From Hyperoodon ampullatus (taxonomy: Eukaryota > Chordata > Mammalia > Artiodactyla > Ziphiidae): DNA of 64,000 nt. Shown in pieces: positions 46,631-57,179 of the stretch. The translations under genes were made by a program, and so were the position numbers. The DNA lies in NCBI GenBank assembly GCA_949752795.1, contig OX457057.1, forward strand, positions 159,565,980 through 159,629,979, read 5' to 3'. Each line of letters opens with the position of its first letter. The stretch's first letter is position 1. The notes under the pieces were generated by a model that had not been told where the DNA came from, ran no database searches, and was given only the letters and a program-made list of their open reading frames with translations.

Positions 46631-47249
46631 ATAAACGGAGTCACAGGTCAGAGGGTTTGTGATAGAGGTTCCCAGAGCCTCCTGGGAAACGGCCCCTCTG
46701 GGGTTCTACAGCACAAAACTGAGGGATTTATGTGGGCTGGACTGTGTTAGGCTGTGGAGGGGGTGGAGTTGAGGGTGACAGATGGGACCTGTCCTCCAGC
46801 CTGAGAGTTCTGCCCTGTACAAGACTTGTCCTCGCGGTGTGATTTCAAGACTGATGAGGTGCACCAGTGGAGGCATCCCCTGGCACCTCTCCAGATTGAC
46901 CTACACGGAGGACAGCTTCAGTGTCACGCCTGGCAGTGGAACCTGGAGGAGATGGGTAGGGCTCCAAAGGGTCTGACGTAACCTCACTCATTCACATCAT
47001 CATCTTCGGCAGCATACTCCCAGTGCCCAATTTGGTGGTCACAAGATTGTATCTCTGACTGTCTTGGAGAACATTGTTATCTCTCTTCAGTGTATACTGA
47101 CTGTTGTGACTTTCTTCTGTATCCTTTCGGTAAGCGAACCTGCTCTGGCTCACCCGTGCGATGTCTGTGTCTAGTCTTCTCATAGTTTAATACTCGCCAT
47201 TGCCGTTGACTAACACTGTGGTTGCATGAAGGCTAAGCTCTGAACACGG
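46631..47249. other. Unclassified block splitting an L2
   Basis: About 620 bp that I cannot assign to a repeat or gene separates two consecutive L2 pieces. It has balanced base composition, unlike the neighbouring repeats. A minus frame of 63 codons (46992-47183) ends in MLPKMMM and has no known domain. See findings. Confidence 0.5.
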
Positions 47250-47665
47250 TCTCTGTGCTCTCCCTTAATGCTCCAACCTTATCCCTTCGCACACCCTCTC
47301 AAAGCTCTGCCCTTGAACCACAGCAAGCTATTAATATGTCCTCCCACACCTCTACCTGGTACCCTCTTCCCCATCCTCGTGGCCCAGCTAAACTCTGCTA
47401 TCCTTCAGCCCTCAACTCAAATACTGGCTCTCCCAGGAAGCTGTTTCTGACTCCCAAGCCCCTCTTAGGGGCTTCCATAGTTCCCTGAAAGTTCCCCCCC
47501 TGCATAAGAATCACACAGTGGGGCAGTGGTTTGTTTGTTGTCTGTAACTCCAGTAGGCGGTGGACAACTCAAAGCCACTACTTCACCTGTCTTCTTCACC
47601 ATCAAAATCCTAGTTCTTGGCACCATAGTGTGTGATTAATAAATACATCTGATGAATGGGTGAAT
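47250..47665 (+). repeat. L2 LINE fragment, 3' part
   Basis: 'accctcttccccatcctcgt', 'caactcaaatactggctctc', 'ccaggaagctgtttctgact' and the 'gattaataaatacatctgatgaatg' end match the L2 C-terminus and 3' end. Confidence 0.75.
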
Positions 47666-47669
47666 GGAT

Positions 47670-48205
47670 TCATAATAATAGTAATCGTGTTTTATGGAAT
47701 GCCTGCTATGTGATAGGCACCATGCCAGGTACTGTGTGTGTGTGTACAGCTGACCCTTGAACAGCACAGGTTTGAACTGCTTGCATCCACTTATCTGCAG
47801 ATTTTTTCAATAAATATAGTACCTGTATTTTCATTTTACAGATCTTTACATTAAGTAAGTATAGGGAAAAGTTTGTGTTCAATTAGAGATCACAATATGT
47901 GGAATCAAGAACTAAGGTTTGAATCCTGATTCTATCCAAACTGTTTCAGCTTCTTGCCCTTGTTTGAGTCACTTATCAGTTCCTCTATTTTTGAGGTAGA
48001 GATAGCGGTATGCAGATTTTCAATGGCTCAAGGTAGGCACCCCTAAACCCTGCATTGCTCAAAGGTCAACTGTAATCTCTAATCCTAAATACAACTATGC
48101 AAGGTTGGTCTTGTTATCCTAATTCTGTAGTTGGGAAAACCAAGGATTAGAGGCTAAGTTACCTGGCTGGGGTCACTATTCGATGCATAATTGGAATTTG
48201 GGGCC
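47670..48205 (-). repeat. MIR, antisense, split by a DNA transposon
   Basis: The left part 47670-47744 ('gcctgctatgtgataggcac') and the right part 48075-48205 ('gttgggaaaaccaaggatta') are consecutive in MIR reverse orientation. The element at 47747-48072 lies between them. Confidence 0.65.
47747..48072. mobile_element. TA-flanked DNA transposon (Tigger-like MITE)
   Basis: 326 bp with imperfect terminal inverted repeats: cagctgacccttgaacagca at the left and tgctcaaaggtcaactg at the right. TA dinucleotides flank it (47745-47746, 48073-48074), as for Tc1/mariner-type elements. It has no transposase. Confidence 0.75.
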
Positions 48206-49366
48206 AGATCTATCTATTGCTTTATGTCAGTATATTTACTGAGCTGTATTTATAATGAAGCACCCTTTTCCCCTCTCAAACCCCTCCCAGCCATTCACAC
48301 TGTAATCCCATCCAGTCAAGCCATCAGATCTGGAGGCCGAGGAAAGCAGTGTTTCCAACATGCCTGGGAACTGAGCCTGGATTCTATCCTTTGTTTCCAG
48401 GCCCAAATAGTTTGATGTCACAGCTCTTCCTTTGAATTCCTTTGATGCAAGTAGCTCTGTTTTGGGCTTGGTCTTTCCCTAATACCTCCTGGGACTGTTG
48501 TGGGGGAATTATAAACAGCCTTTGGGGTGGGGCTGGGGGATGTGAAGACTCAGGGTTTTTTGTGCTTTTTGTCAAGGGAGAGGATCCATAGCTTCCCTTA
48601 GATTCCCAGAGGAGTCTTCTGGATGTGTGAGCAAAAGGACCTCCTGGGTATTTCTCTGCTGTTTTCTTCCCCTCTTCTTTTTTGGAAGTTGTGCTAGGGT
48701 GGGTGGAGCCAACTATGGCTGTCCAGATTCACAGGAGACCTCCTTGATCTCTGGAAAACCCACATTAGAGTTTTTCTAAATCTCATATCCCTCACGTATG
48801 AATGAGCTTGGGCCAGAATTGACACCTAGGCTCCTTCCTGCTCTAACATTCTGGTTCTATGATTCCTGTGTGTTACAGAATCATTTAAATATCAGCACAT
48901 GGAGGCTAAAGGTATTTTATGCACACATGTGGTCTTGCATGCAGAAGCAGGGGCCAGAGATTTGGAAGCAATACCCTGATGCATGGGGGTCCCCTTCCTG
49001 GATGGACTCACAGCTGTTGAGTCACGTTGCTCTGCCTTTTTGGTACTCTATTCCCTGCAAAGCACTGCAATTTATTTATGTCCAGAGCTGATGCCTTATG
49101 AACTAATAATTTTTATTGACCACCTAGCAATGGTTTTTTTAAAGGATTTTTCTGATTTTTTTCTTTCTTTTAATGGAGTAACAATCAGGCCGTTGACACT
49201 GAATCTATGATTCTCTTACATGTGCCGTTAATTTGTCAGTTGCTTCATATTTCAAATTGCCTTGAAAATTGCTATGTTTATAGTGTGCAGTATTTTTAAT
49301 ATTGCCATTAACTTTACTCCTACTTTTACAATTACTACCTCCCACTAATGTTTCTCCCATTTTGTT
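48206..49366. other. Intergenic, possible CR1/L3 trace
   Basis: No gene is seen. 'ttcctgctctaacattctgg ttctatgatt' near 48835-48870 resembles an L3/CR1 3' end (low confidence). The rest is unclassified. Confidence 0.35.
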
Positions 49367-49463
49367 ATTAAATGAATGTGGAAATTAGAAGTGAAGAATA
49401 AGCAAATTAGGGCTTGTTTCTGAGACAAGAATGGAGGCATTATTTAAAAATAGATATACAATA
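49367..49463 (+). repeat. 97-bp dispersed duplicate, copy 2
   Basis: The partner of 45875-45971, in the same orientation, 3.49 kb away. Similarity continues weakly to the left (ctcccattttt / ctcccattttg) and stops on the right after caataat. Confidence 0.9.
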
Positions 49464-49689
49464 ATGTTTTGCTTGCTTTTTAAAGCTTAATTTATTCCCT
49501 TCTCGTTAGAAACCTGTCTACAGATTGTCCTCTGTGTTTCACTGACAGGAGAGGAACACCCACCCGGCATACTCTTCTGGTTAGAACGTGTCTCTGAGGG
49601 TTCAGTTTCTCGGATTTAGGGGGGTTGGGGAATGTACTTTTATGTGATGATGATGACAAGGATGGTGTTCCTATGGGGCAGGCACTGGC

Positions 49690-50005
49690 TATTATCTTTA
49701 TATGCAATAACTTGTCAGTACCATATAACCACCCTATGAGGTAGTTACTATTATTGTTCCATTTTATTTTATTCTAATTTTTTTTTTTTGGCCGCGCCAC
49801 ACAGCATGTGGGATCTTAGTTCCCCGAGCAGGGATTGAACCCTCGCCCCTTGCATTGGAAGCGCAGAGTTTCAACCACTGCACTTCCAGGGAAGTCCTAC
49901 TGTTCCATTTTAAAGACGAAGAAAGTGAGTGTTAGGTTAAATGGCTTGCTCAAGGGCACACAGTTCATAAATGGTGGTGCACAGATTTGAACTCAGTTGG
50001 GTCTG
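49690..50005 (-). repeat. MIR, antisense, split by a SINE
   Basis: 'accaccctatgaggtagtta' left of the SINE and 'caagggcacacagttcataa' right of it are consecutive MIR text in reverse orientation. Confidence 0.75.
49775..49897 (-). mobile_element. Short cetartiodactyl tRNA-derived SINE (Bov-tA-like head)
   Basis: An antisense SINE of about 125 bp including 'ccgagcagggattgaaccct' and ending 'cttccagggaagtcc'. The duplication tattgttccatttta / tactgttccatttta (about 49751 and 49898) flanks it, with one mismatch. Confidence 0.85.
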
Positions 50006-53000
50006 ACTCCAGCACTTGCTTTTATAACATCTCTTCTCCTCTTTCTCTGTGTTGCCTCTTATGCTTGAGGTGTTCTAGAGTCATATACACCTGTGGCTAG
50101 TCCCAATATTTTGTGTTTAAGGAACTGACATCTTGGTCTTTGGGAATTTTCCTAGCTTATTAGCAAAGGAACTTGGTATACAAGTAATAACAAGTTTTTA
50201 ATATTGTAGAAAATTTAAAGGACATGTGTTAGGGTAACCAACAAATGCTCAGAAGCATAATACAGAAACACCAGAAAGAAGTGCAGAATAGTGTCTACTT
50301 TTCTTTGTATATGTTTCCTAGGGCCATTACCCTGTGAAATACTATGGACCTATGGTCTAGATTAGAAGGAAACCAAAAAAAAACAAAAACAAAACCCCAA
50401 ACCCTCATCAATCCATGTAGAAATTCCTTACAGACCAACATTTGCCTAAACCAACCAACTAGTAATCCCATAAAAGAATGAAGGTAAGACTGTTGCTGAC
50501 ATTCCATCTTCCCAGCTCCAATGGTGATGGAAGCCATGGGAAAGAAATTGTGACTGAAAAATACACAAAATCTGAGAGTTGGACAAGATCTCAGAAGTTT
50601 CCAATCCAGCCTCCAAGGACCTAGACCATTTTCTTATAATCAAAACTGTCCAAAAATATGGTGCAGTAATTCTTACTTAACAAAATTATATGTCTTAGGG
50701 CTTGAGAGGTTATCTTTGATGGAACTGCAGAAATGGGGGACTTATCCTAGAATTCTTGGTTTTATTTAATTGATAAAATAATTATTCAGATTAAAATAAT
50801 AAACCCAACACTAGGATTAGAAAATGATGATGCTTCCTCAGGGAGAATGAGACAAAAAGTTGTCCTCCAAATGGAGACTCAACGGGACCACTGGACCCGG
50901 GGACTGATTTCTTTCTTTTTATTAAAGAAGCCATGATGGTTAAATAAGGAATGATATGGGCAGAAGTATTTCCTGAAAGGCTTGGGGAGTCTGCTCTATC
51001 CTGAACTTGGCAGCTAAGCTGGTGTCCCATAATCTTCTCCCTCTATTGGGAGGGAGGCTGGTTATAGTTCTTCTAGTCAAGAAGCCCTGTGTCCCATAAA
51101 GAGATTCTCTGCCTATTTTTAAACTCCTCCCCTGGACATAGTATTTTTCTGATGAGAAAAATGTGCCCAACTTTTTCCAACTAGTTTATCTGGTTATTTA
51201 TTTATTTATTTCCTCGAAGATGAAGAACATTTATTAATAAAAGAAAATCTTCTAGGACTAGGATGTCCTTGGAACTTTGGGAAGCTCTGGAATTCCTCAT
51301 AACTAGCTGGGCTGAGCAGACGTTGACTTCTAGAAGCTGCTGCCCATCCCCCTTGAGAGTCCTGGCAAGGATTCACTTCCATGATCTCCCTTTTGAGTGG
51401 CAGCAAAGAAACACATCGAGTGAGAGAGGGAATCAGGCCGATTAATTCTTTACAACAAGGTTTTATTTATTTATTTTCTTTGACCCACCCCCACCCCCCT
51501 CCCAAAAAAAGAAACATTAAAGTTGTTCATCTTTCTTTTATTTTTAATGGTTTTCCTTTTGGATCCAAACGAGCATTTATGTTACAGGATATCCACCTGG
51601 TTAACATGCAGTGCTGAACTCTGGCTTTGGGAGAGATGCACCAATACCGTGGGCAGTCCAGCACTGGCTGCCATTCCAACACGGTCACTGAAGGGGCGTC
51701 AGGCTGGCACACCACAGTGGATGCTACCTGTAAGGAAGTGTCTCAAGTGCCTTGACTCACATGTGTTTTGTAATGCAGGTGGCAGCATTTTAACAGCCTA
51801 AGGCAGATCACCCAATTTCCCTCTTGGTCTCATCTGACGTGCTCATCCTCTAAGAGCAAACCAAGCAGGGGGAATGGCCTGACTGTGGGTCCCAAAGGAC
51901 AGAGGGCATGGCCCGGGCACCCTGTTGTCCACTTCCTTGCAGTGTTCTCTCTTGAGGCTAGTGCACCATGTGGAGTTTGAAATCTATGCCTGATGAAGCT
52001 TATCTCCTGTCCCACTCACTGCCTCTCCTCCCTCTCCCCTCCTATGGTGCTTGTGCCACTAGGAAGGTCAATGAAATCTCTCCACTACTGGCACTACTAT
52101 ATTGAAGAGCTGTTAAAGTCATTGAGATTGTCTTCAGGCTGCTTGAAAGCAAGAACCTCCTTTCTCTCCATCTCCCAAGTCTGGAAATTTTTTTTCAGGG
52201 CTCTGTTAGTCTTCTGAGGCCTTCAAATCCACTACCTAGAGTGGGAAGAACCCCTCTGCCCCTGATATCCTGCTAACAAGTTGACCCGTGACCTGGCATA
52301 AATGAGGATCCCAGGTCACACTCCCCTAAGCCTTCCTCTACCTGGGACCAGCTGGTATTTCTCACCTTAACCTTGTCTTTGTTCTAGAGCTTGTTTTCCC
52401 CACCTCTACCCCACTCATCCCAGCTATGAAATGTCCTGCACACTTAGTGCTTTAGATTTTTCTCCTCTGTTTGTTTTTCTGGGTGAGTTCCAAATCTTGG
52501 ACTCAGTTTGAGTGGAGATGGACGGCTCTCTAATGTCACCAAGAAGGAGGTTCCTCTGCAATCACAGCACGTAGGGTGGCTTTGTATAAATTTTGGTTGG
52601 TCACAAAACCCCAGGGTAGAAAAACACTGATTGAAGTTTGGCCTGCAGGCTAAGTATATATCTCCGTGGGTAGCCATTAAAATATAATACTTATGATTTT
52701 ACTAAAGCTGTTGGGATCTGCTTAATGCTACATAGCTCCATATCAAATGTAACTAAGACCAGAACTACAGTATACTTTAATTGGCAGTTAGATTACCTTG
52801 TTTAGCCCTCATTTCCTATTACTTTTATTATTTTTTTAATTGATTAATGGCACTTTGAAGTTTTGCAGTGTGTTTTTCCTGCTCATCTCTTATCAAGATT
52901 TCTAATAGATTTTAAGGGGTGATTCTTCTGTGCTACAGGCCATCACTAGAAGAAATTAGAGTACTGGAAGGAAAATAGAGTCATCAAATAAGGTCAAATA

Positions 53001-53340
53001 TGAATCTGGCAGTTTTGACTGATTTAGTCTCCTTGCAGTTTGGGGGTCCCCCTCTGAGTGAACCAAGAAGGAAGTGGTACGGCCTCGGACACATTCTCGG
53101 ATCTGGTCCAGAACATAGAGAATAATCCATCCTTATCTCTGACAAACTGGCAGAACAGAGAGAGAAAGACCCACCCAGATTTCCAATGCTGAGTAGGAGA
53201 AGGGGTCTCAGTGAGGATCATACGTGTTAGCTTGTGAGCATTTGATCTAAGACTGGCTCAGTGTCCACAAAGGAGACACTGGACTGGGAAGCTCTAAGCA
53301 TGAACACTCAACTGCCTTCCTGGATTAAAAAAAAGTCTGG
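50006..53340. other. Intergenic or distal CACNA1E 3' UTR; nothing recognised
   Basis: No gene and no classifiable transposon. If the CACNA1E 3' UTR is long, the part right of about 51195 could belong to it. Confidence 0.35.
51195..51240 (-). terminator. Candidate distal poly(A) signal cluster
   Basis: Minus-strand AATAAA occurs near 51230 and again in a run of AATAAATAAATAAATAA at about 51195-51210. A similar triplet of overlapping signals lies at 51461-51478. If the CACNA1E 3' UTR is long (8 kb or more), these would be plausible distal ends. Simple A/T repeats could give the same pattern by chance. Confidence 0.2.
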
Positions 53341-53342
53341 AT

Positions 53343-53364
53343 TTTGTTGTTGTTGTTGTTGTTA
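53343..53364. repeat. (GTT)n microsatellite
   Basis: About seven GTT units. A 14-A run follows at about 53458-53471. Confidence 0.85.
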
Positions 53365-54250
53365 GCAAGCTAAGAGGAAGAGGAAGGGAAAAGGGGAAAA
53401 CTAGAGGGTGAAATTAAATACTGGATTCAGGATCCATTAAACATGAAGTTTCTTCCAAAAAAAAAAAAAAATGCTTAGAGCAATGCCAAGAATGTCATAG
53501 GTCCTAAAGTGGGATATAGGGAGTGAAGATTTTTCTAAACTGATTTGTGGAGACTAAGTGCTTTATTTAAATGATGAGTTAGTAACTTACTTGCAAACAC
53601 TTGACACACCCATGAACTAGCCAAGCATTAGTATTTTAATTTTCCTAATAAGGGAAAGAAAGTAGAGAGAGGCGATACGCTGCTGAAGGCACAAGTTAGT
53701 ACAGAAGGCTGGGATAGATTTTATTATTTTTGACTTTCAATAATTTTCATTTACCAAATTACTACACCCTTTTTAAAATTTTTTATCTTTTCATCAAGAC
53801 ATAAATTTTGTATTTATTGGTTAAAGATGTCCTAGAAAAATTCTGTATCCATTCTATTATTTCCTTGGCTTTCCCTATGTTTTCAGTTTTTCAGCCTTCT
53901 AGATAATGTTAAGTCCCTAAAAGGAGAAGAGACAGAGAAATGAGAGATAGAAGCTGACTTAGAAGGAGAAAGAAGGCAAAAAGGAAACCAGAGAGAGAAA
54001 ATAGAGCTGGTACTCTATAACCTCAGATTTTGGACTTAAATATCACATCATTAAATTGGACAGAAATTAATTCCTAAAGAGAAGCTAATTCAGAAACAAT
54101 GCAGAGCACACATTTACCCTTTTTTGCTGTCTAGAGCAGGTCTATTACCAAAAAGTGCAACTAACCAAACAAAAAAATCCAAATAAACAAATCCCCTTAT
54201 CTCTTTTTACCTGATCTACTCAACTCTTTCAAACCCCCAGAAATAAGAAT
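53365..54250. other. Intergenic, nothing recognised
   Basis: A/T-rich, with no gene or clear repeat except the A-run noted above. Confidence 0.35.
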
Positions 54251-54254
54251 TCAG

Positions 54255-54438
54255 GGACTTCCCTGGTGGTCCAGTGATTAAGATTTCGCCTTCCAATGCA
54301 GGGGGTGTGGGTTCAATCCCTGGTGGGGGAGCTAAGATCCCACCTGCCTCAGGGCCAAAAAAACAAAACATAAAACAGAATCAATACTGCAACAAATTCA
54401 ATAAAGACTTTAAAAATGGTCCACATCAAAAAAAAATC
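54255..54438 (+). mobile_element. Cetartiodactyl tRNA-derived SINE, plus strand
   Basis: The head gggacttccctggtggtcca and B-box text gggttcaatccctgg are followed by the characteristic tail 'ttcaataaagactttaaaaa' and an A-run. Older than the CHR short forms. The duplication is unclear. Confidence 0.85.
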
Positions 54439-56957
54439 AATCTCAACAATATATTTACATCACAGCATGCATGACTTATTATAAAATCTCTTCTTGCATT
54501 TAGGAGGTCAAGATACCAGCCCCCCTATTTTTAGCATGGGGGGGAATTAGGAAGAAGCAAGACTGTAAAAATAGAAGCGCAGTTTGGGGACACCCCAGCC
54601 TCACCAGCAATGTGATAGGACTCTCCTCTGAGTCCCGTTCCTGCTTCTTAACTAACTGGCTTGAATTTTAAGAGCAGCTTTTCAGGCCCTTGGGTAGGTT
54701 GGGACAATCTATGAATCAGTTATCTTTGGCTTGGAGTGATCTCTCTGGGATGCATAAGCCTCATAGGCTCAAAGCAGAAGGGACTCAAGAAAAAGAGGGC
54801 CGTCAGAAACCAAAGATAGTTCTTTTCCGTTCCTAGTCTTTTCTGCCCCCAAGTGGTACATCTATATCTCTGACGGGGTGAGTTGTAGCACATGGCAGCT
54901 GACAATCGCCCCAGCAAGCTGGAGCTGAGCCTGCCACTAGAGCCAGCAGAGAAACCACTGGCTGCTGCTCTGTTGGGTTAGACCTGCCTATGATGACTGG
55001 GTGGTTCAGAGAGGAAGAAACAAAAATCAAAAAGACAACCCTCCTGACAGTGGGTTTATCAACGTGGGATCTCCTCTGATCGCCTCATGAAAATGTTAGG
55101 TCGCAACTCCTGAGTTAATCTCGTTTGGCTTTTGTTAAAAATAAGAGTCTCAGTGTGGATATATAGTTATCCAAACCGGGACCTGATTCCTTATGGGGCT
55201 CCTGTCTGGAGTTAAACCATCATGGCCCGACTGGCCACTTGCAGGGGGCCACTGTCCTCCTTTCCTACAGCATAAAGTCCTCTCCTGAAACTCCAGGGAA
55301 GTGCTCAATGCTCTGGAATCCAGGGGGGGAAGGACAGACAGGATGGGTGAGAAGCAAGTGAGGAAGAATCTACCCCAAGGCATGGAAACGCCTCTCTTCA
55401 CCCTGATTCTCTGCATACACTGGCACTGGGGCCTTTAAGATCTCAAACATAAGAGACATGAAACTGATAGAAATAGCAGTGAAAGTTCCTTAACCTTCTT
55501 ATAAAATCTCAGCAAAGTTTGTGACTTTCTGCTCCCCTCCTGTTATACATGTACCCCTTTTTCAATACAACCTCATAAGATGTATTATAGCTGAGCTTAG
55601 AAATGAAAGAATCTCTCAACTTATCCCTGGCTTGACCCACTAAAGAAATATTCTGTCCAAAAACGAGACATCTAGAGCAGGCTTTAGAAATAAGGATGTA
55701 ATGAAAAATAGAGAACTTTCTTAAAGCATCAAAGTTATTCAATTTTGTTCCATTACTCCAGGAGAGACCCGATTTCCCTACGATGGGCTTTCATCGAGTA
55801 TGTGGATGTTTCATACACACCAGCAAGAGTTCTGCACATTACACTATCTCAGATCATCTTGTATCACCAGGTGAGTCCCCGGCTGTATTTCATGAGGCTC
55901 AAGCATGCCCTAACGGCAGAGAGCCCAGCAGAGTCAGGCAGGTCGGCAGACAAGCTTGGACTGGGTGGACTTAACCATCTCAGGAGTTGGGTCATTACTA
56001 ACATGTGGCAAAACAAGGGCTGGGATGGGAGGACAGAGGGCGCCCAGGCTCATCACAAAGCCTATGTGAAGGAGGATGTGTGTGGAGGATGCGTGCTGGC
56101 CGAGTGGTGGAACGTGGGGTCTTCTCTTTGTGGTGCCAGAGTCAAGGGAAGGCAAAACCAGAAGATCTGGAGTTCAGCTTCAGAGAACTGGTATCAGTGA
56201 TTTCAGTACCTCATAGAAACACTGAATGGGGAGAAGTGAAACCCAGATTAGAAATAGATTCCTCAGCTAGAAAAGCACACAGCCCCACATTGGGCAGCTG
56301 TGTTCATGGCTCATGTTGAGCCTGGGGGACCCTCAAGGGTACCATCCCTTCACAGTGTAGGTAAGTCTATCCTGACCCTGGCTCACAGGGCACCTTGGCC
56401 TAGAGCCTAGAGCTTTACCCCCTTGTCTGAAGGCCTGCTGGCACTCTGCCCCCTTGGTGACTGAGACAGGCAGAGGGACACACGCATGCGTACACGAAAA
56501 GAGAGATGAATTCCCCACCAGAAGTCTGTCTGGAGCCTTAAGTGAAAAAAGGAGTATCTAAACACAAACCTAGTTAGAACATCTCTCTGCCTTGGTTTCT
56601 TTTCTTTTCCTTCTCCTTCCTTCTTTTTCCCTTCCTCTCCCCACTACCTCCCTCTTTCTTATTTTGAGGGGATCCTGAAGACTCATATTGGCAAGGGAAA
56701 CTGGACATACAGCTAAAGATTCTTCTGAGGGGACCTACAGTGCTGAGTTTGATCACACGGTGTATCTCAACACTGGTGGTGGTTCTGTTTTGCTTGGAAT
56801 TTCTCAAGATGCTGCCATACTTTTTAATCCAAAGAGAAGCACAGGTTTTGAGATTTAAAGTGTGGGGGAGGGTGGCCTCTTTTCAAGGGAAAGAGGCAGA
56901 ATCTGACACCTAGGAATGGATCTCCAGGTTGGCTATTGGGGGAAGGTTAGGGTTCAT
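54439..56957. other. Intergenic or distal CACNA1E 3' UTR; nothing recognised
   Basis: No transposon is recognised. A plus frame of 151 codons (55745-56200) has no domain and no transcript context. A C/T-rich tract lies at about 56595-56660. Confidence 0.35.
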
Positions 56958-57030
56958 ATTTATTCAGAGGTGGAAGGAAACCATGGTAAGATTATGCTAA
57001 TGCGTTCCGTGACTTCATAGAAAATTGTCT

Positions 57031-57040
57031 TTTATTTATT
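57031..57040 (-). terminator. Candidate poly(A) signal, overlapping AATAAATAAA
   Basis: Two overlapping AATAAA hexamers are read on the minus strand, about 2.8 kb past the CACNA1E stop. They are an alternative to the signal at 57200. Another AATAAA (in AATAAATATG) lies near 56958-56963. Confidence 0.3.
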
Positions 57041-57179
57041 TTCTGGTCTTAATAGAAGGGTAAATGCAGGCTAAGGAATTAGAAACCTGATTTCTTGGTC
57101 AGGGGGAGTTGAATTAAAGAGATGAGTTCATAAGTTCATGGGTACTAAAAACGCCCAAGGAGTCGGTCAGGGGCCTGCA

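Noticed and set aside
46992..47183. 63-codon minus frame as a possible small gene or processed pseudogene
   Set aside because: No domain, start context or homologous protein is recognised; kept only as part of the unexplained block.
55745..56200. 151-codon plus-strand frame near the CACNA1E 3' region
   Set aside because: No recognisable motifs and no splice or promoter context; length is within chance expectation for 64 kb.
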